Below, piece by piece: positions 16,072-24,015 of a stretch of 53,641 bases of DNA. Every line of letters begins with the position of its first letter. The first letter of the stretch is position 1. The translations under genes and the position numbers were made by a program. The notes beneath the pieces were generated by a model. That model saw only the letters and a program-made list of their open reading frames with translations. It was not told where the DNA came from and did not search any database. This stretch comes from Anaerolinea sp. (lineage in GTDB: Bacteria > Chloroflexota > Anaerolineae > Anaerolineales > Villigracilaceae): positions 1 to 53,641 of the forward strand of contig JAIFNG010000189.1 of the NCBI GenBank assembly GCA_020047815.1, read 5' to 3'.

Positions 16072-16581
16072 CTAATAGTTTATAAGATCTTTAGGGTCCA
16101 ATTTCCAATACTCACGATTGTGATAAATCAACGGCTGTCCATCGCCTGTATTTTGTGCCGCAAGAACTTCCGCGATAAAAAGGGTGCTGCTAACTGCGTC
16201 AAAGGTCTCCACCACCTGGCAATCCAGCCATGCCAACCCGCCAATAATCAAAGGCGCACCTGTGACCAAGGTTTGGGTTTCCAAGCCAGCAAATCGATTC
16301 TCCACACCGGGTATTTTCCCTGCAAACAAGTCTGCAATTTTAGCTTGCTGAGCCGAAAGCATGGTCAACCCAAATGTGCGGGATTTGGTTATTAACTCAT
16401 GCGTGTGGGCGGATTTCTGTAAAGTAACTGTTACCATGGCCGGATCAAGTGAAATTGATGTAAAAGAGTTGACAGTTGCACCGTGCTGCGTATTTCGATA
16501 AACTGCTGTAACAACGGTTACCCCAGCAGACCAGGTGCGCATGACAGCGCGTAGTTTTTCGGGATCAAGGGTCGGTTTCAT
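16072..16581 (-). CDS. Flavin reductase-like FMN-binding protein
   Basis: A 169-residue protein of the flavin reductase (HpaC/split-barrel) family. The typical AVMRTWSAGVTVVTA start, GATVNSFTSISLDPAMVTVT core and FGLTMLSAQQAKIADLFAG block are present, ending with VYHNREYWKLD-like strands (LIYHNREYWKLDP). Members reduce FMN or FAD with NAD(P)H to feed monooxygenases or carry redox activity on their own. No partner oxygenase is nearby. It is followed after about 20 nt by amrA. Confidence 0.87.
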   Translation of the reverse strand: MKPTLDPEKLRAVMRTWSAGVTVVTAVYRNTQHGATVNSFTSISLDPAMVTVTLQKSAHTHELITKSRTFGLTMLSAQQAKIADLFAGKIPGVENRFAGLETQTLVTGAPLIIGGLAWLDCQVVETFDAVSSTLFIAEVLAAQNTGDGQPLIYHNREYWKLDPKDLINY

Positions 16582-16736
16582 ATAATTTCATGATAATGGT
16601 GAGAGAGGGTAGAGTCAAGGAAAATAATCGCTGCTGCGTTTCTCACCGCTATCATTTCCGGCATGAAACGGCCCCCATACACTGTATGAATTTCCACCTT
16701 AATTCCCTTTCATAAACGCGTGCTATACTGGCGTGT

Positions 16737-17975
16737 ATGTCCAAACGTATTAGAAAAATTCTCACTGGGCTGGCAGGGCTGGTCCTGCTTGCCGTTTTGA
16801 TATACCAAGCTCCATATATTAAATCGGTTGTTTCATGGCGCGTTGAAAAATTGATGATCTATGCCAGGAATGTGATAGACCCTGCGGGACCCGTACCGAC
16901 AGCTTTGCCCGTCACACCGCAGCCGGCCACACCAACTGCCAAAGTGTCGGCGACTTCCCTACCCATGATTGATCCGACAGCATCCGCCACGCCCACACCA
17001 ATCCCTGCCCCACTGCCCAGACAAGCATCCATTACATCGCCTCCGTTCGAGCAACAGACCCCCAACAACTGCGGACCCGCAACCCTTTCAATGGCTTTGC
17101 ACATCTATGGCTGGGAAGGCAATCAGGCAGACATCGCAAATGTCATCAAACCTATTTTGCAGGATCGAAACGTCAACCCTGAAGAGTTGCGTTATTATGT
17201 CCGCACACAGGCTGGCTGGCTCAACATGGAATACCGTGTGGGTGGAAATATCGAAACCCTGAAACGCCTGATCGCCGCAAATTATCCAGTCATGGTCGAA
17301 AGCGTCACGTCACTCGATCCCAATGATGCACTCGGTCCCACAGATGATTTATGGGCGGCACATTATCTTTTGCTCACAGGCTACGACGACAACGTGCAGG
17401 CCTTCACAATTCAAGATTCTTATCACGGCGCAGACTTGACAATTCCCTACGCACAGTTGGAAACAGAGTGGAAACCATTCAACAATTTGTATATCGTGAT
17501 GTATTTTCCACAATTTGAAGATGAGATGAAAACCCTGCTCGCTACAGACTGGGACCCGGGCATAAATCGGCAATTGGCATTGGATGCCTCCCAAGCCGAT
17601 TCTGCCAAAAATCCCAACGATGCTTTTGCCTGGTTCAACCTTGGCAGCAATCTTGTATACTTTGACAGGTACGAAGAAGCCGCACTCGCCTATGACAAAG
17701 CGCGTGAGATCGGACTTCCCTTACGGATGTTTCGCTATCAGTTCGGTCCCTTCCTCGCCTACTTCCACTCCAACCGCAACGAGGATTTACTGGTCTTAAC
17801 CGACTACGCCAGGGGCATCACTGAAATGTCTGAAGAGGCCTGGTTGTGGTATGGCTTTGGCTTATACCGCCAGGGCGATTACGACGGCGCGCTTAAAGCC
17901 TGGCAAAAGGCGGATAAAGTAAACCCCAATTTTTTTGAAGATCAGGCACAAAAGGCGATGCAACTGGTTCAATAA
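16737..17975 (+). CDS. Membrane-anchored C39-like peptidase with TPR domain
   Basis: A 412-residue protein. An N-terminal transmembrane helix (residues 8-25) leads to a Pro/Thr-rich linker and then a C39_2 papain-like peptidase domain (about 95-265). The catalytic Cys112 is in QQTPNNCGPATLS, His209 in WAAHYLLLTGYDD, and the Asp in FTIQDSYHG follows. A second half with TPR-like helices (about 285-410, NPNDAFAWFNLGSNLVYFDR) completes it. The peptidase would act outside the cell; substrate unknown. TATACT at 16724-16729 is 7 nt before the ATG, so the mRNA is probably leaderless. Confidence 0.88.
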   Translation: MSKRIRKILTGLAGLVLLAVLIYQAPYIKSVVSWRVEKLMIYARNVIDPAGPVPTALPVTPQPATPTAKVSATSLPMIDPTASATPTPIPAPLPRQASITSPPFEQQTPNNCGPATLSMALHIYGWEGNQADIANVIKPILQDRNVNPEELRYYVRTQAGWLNMEYRVGGNIETLKRLIAANYPVMVESVTSLDPNDALGPTDDLWAAHYLLLTGYDDNVQAFTIQDSYHGADLTIPYAQLETEWKPFNNLYIVMYFPQFEDEMKTLLATDWDPGINRQLALDASQADSAKNPNDAFAWFNLGSNLVYFDRYEEAALAYDKAREIGLPLRMFRYQFGPFLAYFHSNRNEDLLVLTDYARGITEMSEEAWLWYGFGLYRQGDYDGALKAWQKADKVNPNFFEDQAQKAMQLVQ

Positions 17976-18094
17976 ATACATTAACCACTTTTATTGCGAG
18001 GAGGGATTCTCTTTCACAATGAAGCAATCTTCATATCTTTGAGGGGATCGTTTCGGAGAAAATATACCACCCTCGTAATACCAAACTGATACAC

Positions 18095-19027
18095 ATGAAA
18101 AAAATCATCCCATTTCTTTTTATCTTTGTTTTAGCGGCCTGCCAAAGTGCTGCCACTCCCCCACCTCCAACGGCCGCACCCACGGCAACCGTTGAGCCGC
18201 TTGTTACCCAAACACAGATTCCTTTCACGTCCACACCAGAAATTACGTCCACGCCAGAAACGGTAAAAATCTCACCAAAAGACGGTATGACCCAGCTCTT
18301 TATCCCTGCAGGATTGGTCAAAATGGGCGGAATGGATATCCTGATGGAGAATGACGAACTCCCCGCACATGATGTTACTCTCGATTCTTTTTGGGTGGAC
18401 CAAGTGGAAGTGACGAACGGTATGTATGGTTTATGCGTGCAGACGGGACCATGCCGTCCTCCAGTAAAAGTCAACTCAGATAATCAGGGCGATTATTTTG
18501 GCAACCCTGAATTTCAGGATTACCCTGTGATACAGGTCACCTGGTACGACGCCGATGCCTATTGCCAATGGGCCGGACGCAGACTTCCCACCGAGGCAGA
18601 ATGGGAACGTGCCGCACGCAGCGACGACATGCGAAATTATCCCTGGGGTAATGAACCACCTAACGAACTAAACGCAAATGCCAATAATATCATCGGCGAT
18701 GTCACCCGGGTTGGAACGTATAGCGGGGGAGCAAGTCCATTTGGAGCACTGGATATGGCAGGCAATGTTTGGGAATGGGTCGCAGATTATTATCAGCCCG
18801 ACTATTATTCAGAATCCCCAACCATAAATCCGACCGGGCCTGAACACGGTGGACTTGGTCATATGCGTGTTATTCGCGGCGGGTCTTTTCAGGATAATCT
18901 CTTCAACCTGCGGACCTCAAATCGTGGATATGAAGTGGGGCCAGACCCCACCAAACTTCCAAACGACAATGAATATTATGGCCGCAGTTCGGTTAAGATC
19001 GGCTTCAGATGCGCGAGTGATAATTAA
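18095..19027 (+). CDS. Formylglycine-generating enzyme-family lipoprotein
   Basis: A 310-residue protein with a lipobox signal peptide (LFIFVLAACQ), a Thr/Pro-rich linker and an FGE-sulfatase (SUMF1) domain from about residue 65. Family motifs include VTNGMYGLCVQTG, VTWYDADAYCQWAGRRLPTE, AEWERAARS, PWGNE, DMAGNVWEWVADYY and VIRGGSF. True formylglycine-generating enzymes need a pair of active-site cysteines; I cannot identify a convincing pair here, so this may be one of the many non-catalytic or differently acting family members, such as carbohydrate- or protein-binding surface proteins. It is separated from metK by the riboswitch region. Confidence 0.85.
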   Translation: MKKIIPFLFIFVLAACQSAATPPPPTAAPTATVEPLVTQTQIPFTSTPEITSTPETVKISPKDGMTQLFIPAGLVKMGGMDILMENDELPAHDVTLDSFWVDQVEVTNGMYGLCVQTGPCRPPVKVNSDNQGDYFGNPEFQDYPVIQVTWYDADAYCQWAGRRLPTEAEWERAARSDDMRNYPWGNEPPNELNANANNIIGDVTRVGTYSGGASPFGALDMAGNVWEWVADYYQPDYYSESPTINPTGPEHGGLGHMRVIRGGSFQDNLFNLRTSNRGYEVGPDPTKLPNDNEYYGRSSVKIGFRCASDN

Positions 19028-19028
19028 C

Positions 19029-19057
19029 TTTACTCATCAACTTACCTATGGTATTAT
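19029..19057 (+). promoter_or_regulatory. Probable metK promoter
   Basis: TTTACT at 19029-19034 and TATTAT at 19052-19057 are separated by 17 nt, each matching the sigma-70 consensus at four or five positions. Transcription would begin near 19064, about 25 nt before the SAM riboswitch. Confidence 0.45.
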
Positions 19058-19088
19058 CGCAAAACAATTCAATAGCCCGAATACGGCG

Positions 19089-19218
19089 CTCTTATCCAGA
19101 GAGGCGGAGGGAACGGCCCTGCGATGCCTCGACAACGAATAACCGACATCAAAATGACCAATTACATGGTGCCAAATCCGACAGATAGATTTCTGGGAGA
19201 TGAGAGGGTAGATAAGCA
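19089..19218 (+). ncRNA. SAM-I (S-box) riboswitch controlling metK
   Basis: The conserved core is easy to see: CTCTTATCCAGAGAGGCGGA (19089-19108) followed by GGGAACGGCCCTGCGATGCC, then a GGTGCCAAATCC segment at 19169-19180. The P1 helix closes with CTTATC (19091-19096) against GATAAG (19211-19216). SAM-I aptamers bind S-adenosylmethionine and switch off sulfur and SAM genes. It lies directly upstream of a 14-bp hairpin and of metK, so SAM should repress its own synthesis. Confidence 0.93.
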
Positions 19219-19224
19219 TTATGC

Positions 19225-19265
19225 AGAATTGCCCTTTCAGCGTGAAAGGGCAATTCTAAATTTTT
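19225..19265 (+). terminator. Riboswitch expression-platform hairpin
   Basis: A perfect 14-bp stem (AGAATTGCCCTTTC at 19225-19238, GAAAGGGCAATTCT at 19244-19257) with a 5-nt loop is followed by AAATTTTT. The T run is short and offset by three A residues, and it ends next to the AAGGAG of metK (19266-19271), so the hairpin could act on transcription, translation or both. Confidence 0.75.
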
Positions 19266-19282
19266 AAGGAGAACCAACGATA

Positions 19283-20494
19283 ATGAGCAACACTTTTATG
19301 TCTTCACCCAGCCTGATGTTTACATCAGAATCAGTCACCGAAGGCCACCCCGATAAAATGTGTGACCAAATCTCAGATGCAGTATTGGATGCCTGCCTTG
19401 AACAGGATCCCATGTCCCGCGTGGCTTGCGAAACCGCAGTTAAGACCGGTTTCGTGGCATTGTTGGGCGAAATCACCACCAACGCGTATGTCAACTTTGA
19501 CGGACTCGTGCGCAAGGTTGTAAATGAGATCGGGTACGACAGCAGTGACAAAGGCTTCGACGGCAATACCTGTGCCGTGCTTTCAGCCGTTGCCAGCCAA
19601 AGCGCAGATATTGCGCTGGGCGTTGATCATGCCATGGAAGATAAAAGCGGCGAGATGAAGGATGCTAATATTGAACATGTCGGCGCAGGCGATCAGGGAA
19701 TGATGTTCGGTTTTGCATGCAACGAAACCCCCACCCTGATGCCAATGCCGATCTATATGGCACACAAATTATCCCGCCGCCTGAGCGAACTCCGCAAAGA
19801 TGGCACACTCCCCTGGCTGCGGCCTGATGGCAAAAGTCAGGTAACGGTTGAATATTCACAAGGCAAGCCCAGGCGAATTGACACCGTACTGATTTCAACC
19901 CAGCACGCGCCCGATATCTCACAGGCTGATATCATGGAACTTGTCAGCGAGCATATTATTTACCCAACTCTGCCCGAAGGCCTGGTTGATAAAAATCTGA
20001 AGGTATTTGTAAACCCAACCGGACGCTTTGTGATTGGTGGACCGATGGGCGATGCCGGTGTCACCGGGCGCAAGATCATTGTGGATACGTATGGCGGTAT
20101 GGGCCGACATGGCGGCGGCGCGTTTTCTGGAAAAGACCCCACGAAGGTTGATCGTTCTGCAGCCTATGCAGCCCGCTATGTGGCAAAGAACATCGTCGCT
20201 GCCGGGCTGGCTGATCGCGTGGAAGTGCAGGTAGCATACGCCATCGGCGTGGCACATCCCCTATCTGTGAATGTGGAAACATTTGGTACAGCAAAAATCT
20301 CAGACGAAAAGATATCAGCGCTCGTCAGTGAATACTTTGACCTGCGTCCCGGTGCGATCATCCGCGACCTGGACCTGCGCCGCCCGATCTATCGCAAGAC
20401 CGCCGCATATGGCCACTTTGGACGCGACGATATTGAATTCCCCTGGGAAAAGACCGACAAGGCTGAGGTATTAAAGAAGGCTGCCGGGTTGTAA
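19283..20494 (+). CDS. metK: S-adenosylmethionine synthetase
   Basis: A 403-residue MetK that makes S-adenosylmethionine from ATP and methionine. The family signatures are intact: [37 protein letters not shown], and the glycine-rich [20 protein letters not shown] with the phosphate-binding lysines. It ends with the usual [18 protein letters not shown]. The ATG is preceded by AAGGAG. Expression is controlled by the SAM-I riboswitch upstream, and a strong terminator follows, so it is a single-gene unit. Confidence 0.97.
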   Translation: MSNTFMSSPSLMFTSESVTEGHPDKMCDQISDAVLDACLEQDPMSRVACETAVKTGFVALLGEITTNAYVNFDGLVRKVVNEIGYDSSDKGFDGNTCAVLSAVASQSADIALGVDHAMEDKSGEMKDANIEHVGAGDQGMMFGFACNETPTLMPMPIYMAHKLSRRLSELRKDGTLPWLRPDGKSQVTVEYSQGKPRRIDTVLISTQHAPDISQADIMELVSEHIIYPTLPEGLVDKNLKVFVNPTGRFVIGGPMGDAGVTGRKIIVDTYGGMGRHGGGAFSGKDPTKVDRSAAYAARYVAKNIVAAGLADRVEVQVAYAIGVAHPLSVNVETFGTAKISDEKISALVSEYFDLRPGAIIRDLDLRRPIYRKTAAYGHFGRDDIEFPWEKTDKAEVLKKAAGL

Positions 20495-20559
20495 GGAATT
20501 CGGTAATTTGTATCCCCAGGTAAAAAGGAACTTCCAGTCAGAAACAGGCATGACATCCA

Positions 20560-20600
20560 AAAAATCAGCCACGAAAAATAAATTTCGTGGCTGATTTTTT
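20560..20600. terminator. Bidirectional terminator between metK and the TlpA-like gene
   Basis: A 17-bp stem (AAAAATCAGCCACGAAA with TTTCGTGGCTGATTTTT) around a 6-nt AT loop carries A and T runs on its two sides. It lies about 65 nt past metK and about 20 nt past the convergent thioredoxin-like gene. Confidence 0.9.
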
Positions 20601-20618
20601 ATTATCCCGAAATATTTT

Positions 20619-21236
20619 CTAGTTTTCAACAATCAAGGGTGTCACATATTTTTCAAGCATTTCGCGGTTGATCTCACCCACCCAAGTCAGACGAACGATT
20701 CCATTACGATCAATCACAAAGGAGTTGGGCAAACCCGAGCTTCCAAATGCACGCAAGGAAGCATTTTTAAGATCAATCCAAATTGGGTAGGTGATAACAC
20801 TGCTTTTGATAAACTGGGCAACTTCTGCTTCCGATTCCCCAGCCTCAACGCCAATTATCACAAAACCTTCCTTGCTGTGCGCCTTATAATATTCCTCCAG
20901 CGTGGGAATTTCTGCTTTGCAGGGCGGGCACCAGGTAGCCCAATTGTTGACCAAAACAACCTGATCGTTGTAATCGGTCAATGACTCAATCTGTCCATTC
21001 ACATTTTGAAGTGACAGTTCTGGCGCGGCATAGTTCACCTCAACTGGAGTAACGGAATAGGAGGAAGGTGAGGAGGATAAGCCTGACGTAGCTGTATTTG
21101 AACCTGCTTTATCCTTTTCTCCGAATACCAAAAGCATCACAGCCATTACTCCGATCAGAATAATACCCGTCCCCAGAAATAGCGGCGTGCGACTGGTATT
21201 TTTTTTACGACGTTGAATTTTCTTTGGCATAACCAA
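20619..21236 (-). CDS. TlpA/ResA-like membrane-anchored thioredoxin
   Basis: A 205-residue thiol-disulfide oxidoreductase. A basic N-terminus and one transmembrane helix (about 19-39) anchor it with the catalytic domain outside. The active site is C103-P-P-C106 in NNWATWCPPCKAEIP, with SLQNVNGQIESLTDY before it and the cis-Pro region SSGLPNSFVIDRNG after it. TlpA/ResA proteins reduce extracytoplasmic disulfides, for example in cytochrome c maturation. It is the last gene of the redox cluster, 137 nt after the disulfide oxidoreductase gene. An alternative ATG is at 21230. Confidence 0.9.
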   Translation of the reverse strand: MVMPKKIQRRKKNTSRTPLFLGTGIILIGVMAVMLLVFGEKDKAGSNTATSGLSSSPSSYSVTPVEVNYAAPELSLQNVNGQIESLTDYNDQVVLVNNWATWCPPCKAEIPTLEEYYKAHSKEGFVIIGVEAGESEAEVAQFIKSSVITYPIWIDLKNASLRAFGSSGLPNSFVIDRNGIVRLTWVGEINREMLEKYVTPLIVEN

Positions 21237-21373
21237 CCTGCGAATCTTTAAAATTAGAATCCTTGAAACAATTTTTCATTGTTTTGCAAGGTTGTCCGCA
21301 AAACAGACTTGAAGACGGACCATCCGCTTACGAGTTTAGGACAGGGTTTGCGAGATAATTTTCTTAATGTAGA

Positions 21374-22039
21374 TCAGTTCATTGCGCGCTTGATCTCAGC
21401 GATCAAGTTCTGTTCAGGGACTGCGCCAACCACCGAGCCGCTGCCGGCATTAATGACTGTCTGCGGTACACCCCGCACATTGAACTGGTTTGCCAAATCA
21501 GGGAACTCAGTGGCTTCGACACCCTCGGCGCGGATCATGGCAGGGTTTTCCATGGCAATCTGATGTGCGAGCAACACGGCTCGCGGGCAATGCGGTCAGG
21601 TAGGGGTTACAAAGACCTGCAAGTGCAACGGCTTTTCCAGGTGTTTCAGGAATTCACGCACGCTTTCGCTGAGTCCTGAATCACGACCTGAGACAAGAAG
21701 AATATCATTTATTAGAACCCCAAATTCGTGGCCGGAAGGGATGCCTGAGTATTGAATACCAAAATCAATAATCTTTTCACCATCCCTGGCAGCAATGACA
21801 ATACCAGGCGCTTTATCCATGTGAAAAAGGGCGGCCATATCGGCGTTATCCTGAAGATCGTAAATGCTTAAGCCAAGCTTTTCATCAACAGCAGCAAGTT
21901 CTTCAAGCAGTTGCTGTGCTTCAGTGCAATATTCGCAATTTTCCCGTGAACCGAAAAACAACATCTGCACCGGTTCCTTCATTTGAGCGAATGTTTGTTT
22001 TACCTGTTCTATGATCTGTTCGTTGAGAAGTTTTTCCAT
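21374..22039 (-). CDS. Probable selenocysteine-containing protein disulfide oxidoreductase (PDO-like)
   Basis: Conventional translation stops at a TGA (21596-21598) after 147 codons, but the frame continues for 73 more residues to 21374, giving 221 residues in total, the size of two-domain glutaredoxin-like PDO proteins. The N-terminal thioredoxin fold has C35-E-Y-C38 (GSRENCEYCTEAQQLL) and a GIPSGHEF loop. The second fold reads LQVFVTPT, then the TGA, then PHCPRAVLLAHQIAMENP and a cis-Pro at RGVPQTVI. The TGA therefore replaces the first Cys of a CPHC site, giving U148-P-H-C151. A hairpin 11 nt after the TGA resembles a bacterial SECIS. Residues around the TGA are family-like on both sides, so a pseudogene is unlikely. 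Sec insertion is inferred; no sel genes are in the window. Confidence 0.85.
21567..21584 (-). promoter_or_regulatory. Putative bacterial SECIS hairpin
   Basis: Beginning 11 nt after the in-frame TGA, the minus strand has a perfect 6-bp stem GCGAGC/GCTCGC with a 6-nt loop CGTGTT. Spacing, stem and loop size match the upper stem-loop of the E. coli fdhF element, and a G is among the first two loop bases, as the usual bacterial SECIS description requires. Confidence 0.65.
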
Positions 22040-22137
22040 TTATCTACTCCAAATTTTATTTTTCCAACCGTCAATGGAATTTGGATGCGTGCGAATGGAA
22101 AAAGATACAAATTAACGCCCCCATTTTCCATGAAATT

Positions 22138-22407
22138 TTACTTCGATGACGGTTTCAAATAAGCTGCAAGATTGAGTCGTTTGAAGAGGCGATCCCGTAC
22201 TTCATCAGGCAGGTCAGTTTTTGGATAATTTGAAGCATGGACAATGTCAACGGTTCGGCGGGTGGTATCGACCACAATGCGGCAATCCTCACATTCTGCA
22301 ATATGTTTTTCAATTTCGCGGCACAGTTCGGCACCCAACTCGCCGTCAACATAATCAGAAAGAGTGCCAAGCAGGGATTTGCAATTGGAATGAGAAGATT
22401 CAGTCAT
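22138..22407 (-). CDS. Zinc-binding anti-sigma factor (zf-HC2 / ZAS)
   Basis: An 89-residue anti-sigma factor. The ZAS motif is H35-x3-C39-x2-C42 in EIEKHIAECEDCRIV, with C9 (SNCKSLLGTLSDYVDGEL) as the likely fourth ligand. ZAS anti-sigma factors hold an ECF sigma factor inactive and many release it when the zinc site is oxidised. There is no transmembrane segment, so it is cytoplasmic and probably senses a cytoplasmic thiol-oxidising signal. Its start overlaps the end of the sigma factor gene by 8 nt, showing translational coupling. Confidence 0.9.
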   Translation of the reverse strand: MTESSHSNCKSLLGTLSDYVDGELGAELCREIEKHIAECEDCRIVVDTTRRTVDIVHASNYPKTDLPDEVRDRLFKRLNLAAYLKPSSK

Positions 22408-23011
22408 TTATTTTCTCCTGGTTTATCCGCTCGCCATAATAAACAGATAATTGCTCACGCAAGGATAAGCGCGCTCTGAGAAGGCGGATCTTGACGTTGG
22501 ATTCGGTCAATCCCAATGAATCTGCTGTGTCTTTGATGGAAAGTTCCTGAATATCGCGCAGGAGGAAAACTGTGCGTAAATTTTCAGGCAGGTTTTGAAT
22601 GGCGCGATCAAGCGCATGTTTCCCTTCAACGGAGAGCAGCACATTCTCGGGTAGTGCCCCCCAATCTACAAATTGAGTGGGTAACATGTTATCCATGTCA
22701 TCGCTTGAATCAGTGTCATCAATATTTACTTCAGGCTTCCCGCGCCGCAATGACATGAGGGCTTCATTGACGGCAATGCGATACAACCAGGTCAGAACAC
22801 TGGAACGTCCCTCAAAACTGGAGAGATGAGTGAGTGCGCTCAGAAATGTATTTTGCAGTACGTCTTCGGCATCCTGCTCATTCCCGAGCATCCGCAATCC
22901 CAAACGGTAGATCGGTGCGGAATACGCATCCACCAACCGGGCGAATTCGGCGCGGTCACCAGCACGCAGGGCTTCAAGTGATATGTCAGCTTGGCTTGTT
23001 GTTTCCATCAT
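22400..23011 (-). CDS. ECF RNA polymerase sigma factor
   Basis: A 203-residue group 4 (ECF) sigma factor. Region 2 reads YRLGLRMLGNEQDAEDVLQN, then FLSALTHLSSFEGRSSVLTW and LYRIAVNEALMSLRR. Region 4 reads LPENLRTVFLLRDIQELSIK followed by the helix-turn-helix DTADSLGLTESNVKIRLLRA. It is encoded with its zinc-binding anti-sigma factor and sits between an OsmC-like gene and two thioredoxin-fold genes, so its regulon probably concerns thiol stress. Two adjacent ATGs (23011 and 23008) can start it. A long inverted repeat covers the promoter and reaches the start codon. Confidence 0.93.
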   Translation of the reverse strand: MMETTSQADISLEALRAGDRAEFARLVDAYSAPIYRLGLRMLGNEQDAEDVLQNTFLSALTHLSSFEGRSSVLTWLYRIAVNEALMSLRRGKPEVNIDDTDSSDDMDNMLPTQFVDWGALPENVLLSVEGKHALDRAIQNLPENLRTVFLLRDIQELSIKDTADSLGLTESNVKIRLLRARLSLREQLSVYYGERINQEKIND

Positions 23012-23070
23012 TGATCGTGTCCAGTTAATCGTGTATGGGGTTAGTATACACGATAGCCGGACACAATCAA
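23011..23070. promoter_or_regulatory. Nested inverted repeat over the ECF sigma promoter
   Basis: The segment 23011-23036 and the segment 23046-23070 are near-perfect inverted copies around a 9-nt centre. Inner arms are CGTGTAT and ATACACG, outer arms GTGTCC and GGACAC, flanked by TTGAT and ATCAA. On the minus strand TTGATT and TATACT, 16 nt apart, form a plausible promoter inside the dyad. It could be an operator or an RNA hairpin that ends at the start codon. Confidence 0.65.
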
Positions 23071-23082
23071 AAATTAGACAGA

Positions 23083-23466
23083 CTACACAACCTTTGTTAT
23101 AACCTCAAACTTCGGCGGATTTTCCAAATGTTTCTTGACCGCGCACAACTCTGCAGAATGAATCAACGAAGGGCGATATTTTTCCGGGAAACCTTCGGGA
23201 ACTTGAATTTCCAGATCAATTTTCTCGATCATGCCGCTCATGGGGCGGCTGTGCATACGCTGAATAATACGGATGCCATCTGTGGGGATACCGCGCTGTT
23301 GGCAAAAGCCAAGTACATAAATCCCGGCACAAGTGCCAATGGATGCAAGAAACACGGCAAAAGGTGTCGGCGCGCTTGCAGCAGGGGGCTGGTCAGTGGC
23401 GACAGTGTGTTGTCCAAAATGTGCGTCTACGCGAGATCCGCCGGGGAAGTCAATAATCATTTCCAT
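23083..23466 (-). CDS. OsmC/Ohr-family thiol protein
   Basis: A 127-residue OsmC-like protein. The two redox cysteines are in place: C46 in FLASIGTCAGIYVLGFC and C108 in SAELCAVKKHLENPP. OsmC/Ohr proteins reduce organic hydroperoxides through such a cysteine pair; other members bind or transfer sulfur, so peroxidase activity is inferred. It lies upstream of the ECF sigma gene on the same strand, 71 nt away, fitting a thiol-redox neighbourhood. Confidence 0.87.
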   Translation of the reverse strand: MEMIIDFPGGSRVDAHFGQHTVATDQPPAASAPTPFAVFLASIGTCAGIYVLGFCQQRGIPTDGIRIIQRMHSRPMSGMIEKIDLEIQVPEGFPEKYRPSLIHSAELCAVKKHLENPPKFEVITKVV

Positions 23467-23590
23467 TGTTTGTAATGCTCCTACTTTTATTTTTATTTTG
23501 GTTATTGGATGTAGATTCTCGCAAAAAGTTACGCCTCAAATTAATATTAAAACCTTTGCATGCGCGCAAAAAAACGATTAAGATAAAGAC

Positions 23591-23968
23591 ATGCCAAATA
23601 TTCCAATCAATTTTCGACGAGTTGCCGTCTTTCTGGGAATTTTTCTCCTGATCCTGCTTGTGATCGAATTCAATTCGCGCCTTGAAGAATTGAATCGGCT
23701 AAACGACCAGCGTGATGAAATTCGTGTGCTGGCAACCCAGTCCATACAAACCCAAATGGCACTACAAACCCAGGTCGCTTATGCCAACTCAGATGCGGCA
23801 GTGGATGAATGGGCGCGTACCGAGGGTCATTATGTGCTGGAAGGCGACCAGCCTGTCATACCGATCGTACAGCCTGGCAGCGACCCTGTGATCGTTCCCA
23901 CCACGCCGCCCATTCCAACCCCCATGCAAAACTGGGAGGTTTGGTGGAGTCTATTCTTCGAAGAATGA
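23591..23968 (+). CDS. FtsB/DivIC-like septum formation initiator
   Basis: A 125-residue bitopic membrane protein: a short basic N-terminus, a transmembrane helix (VAVFLGIFLLILLVIEF), a coiled coil (RLEELNRLNDQRDEIRVLAT and onward) and then WARTEGHYVLEGDQPVIPI. This layout matches FtsB/DivIC-type division proteins, though sequence similarity in this family is low. A Pro/Thr-rich tail ends in a tryptophan-rich segment. TAAGAT at 23579-23584 lies 6 nt before the ATG, indicating a leaderless mRNA. lysA follows after 47 nt. Confidence 0.75.
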   Translation: MPNIPINFRRVAVFLGIFLLILLVIEFNSRLEELNRLNDQRDEIRVLATQSIQTQMALQTQVAYANSDAAVDEWARTEGHYVLEGDQPVIPIVQPGSDPVIVPTTPPIPTPMQNWEVWWSLFFEE

Positions 23969-24015
23969 CCCCAGCCATCAGTAGTGATATCAACTCGCTT
24001 GATTAGAGGATCTCA

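Noticed and set aside
17990..18040. GC-rich sequence reading TGCGAGGAGGG ... GAAGCAATCT between the C39 and FGE-like genes
   Set aside because: It resembles the ATTGCGAGG/GCAATCT dispersed repeats of many genomes, but a single degenerate copy cannot be called a repeat family from this window.
18095..19027. Annotating the FGE-like lipoprotein as an active sulfatase-maturing enzyme
   Set aside because: No sulfatase gene is nearby and the active-site cysteine pair is not convincingly present.
21596..22039. Reading the 147-codon ORF as a complete protein and 21374-21577 as a separate small gene
   Set aside because: The second part lacks its own start signal, continues the thioredoxin-fold frame and completes the CxxC site only when read through the TGA.
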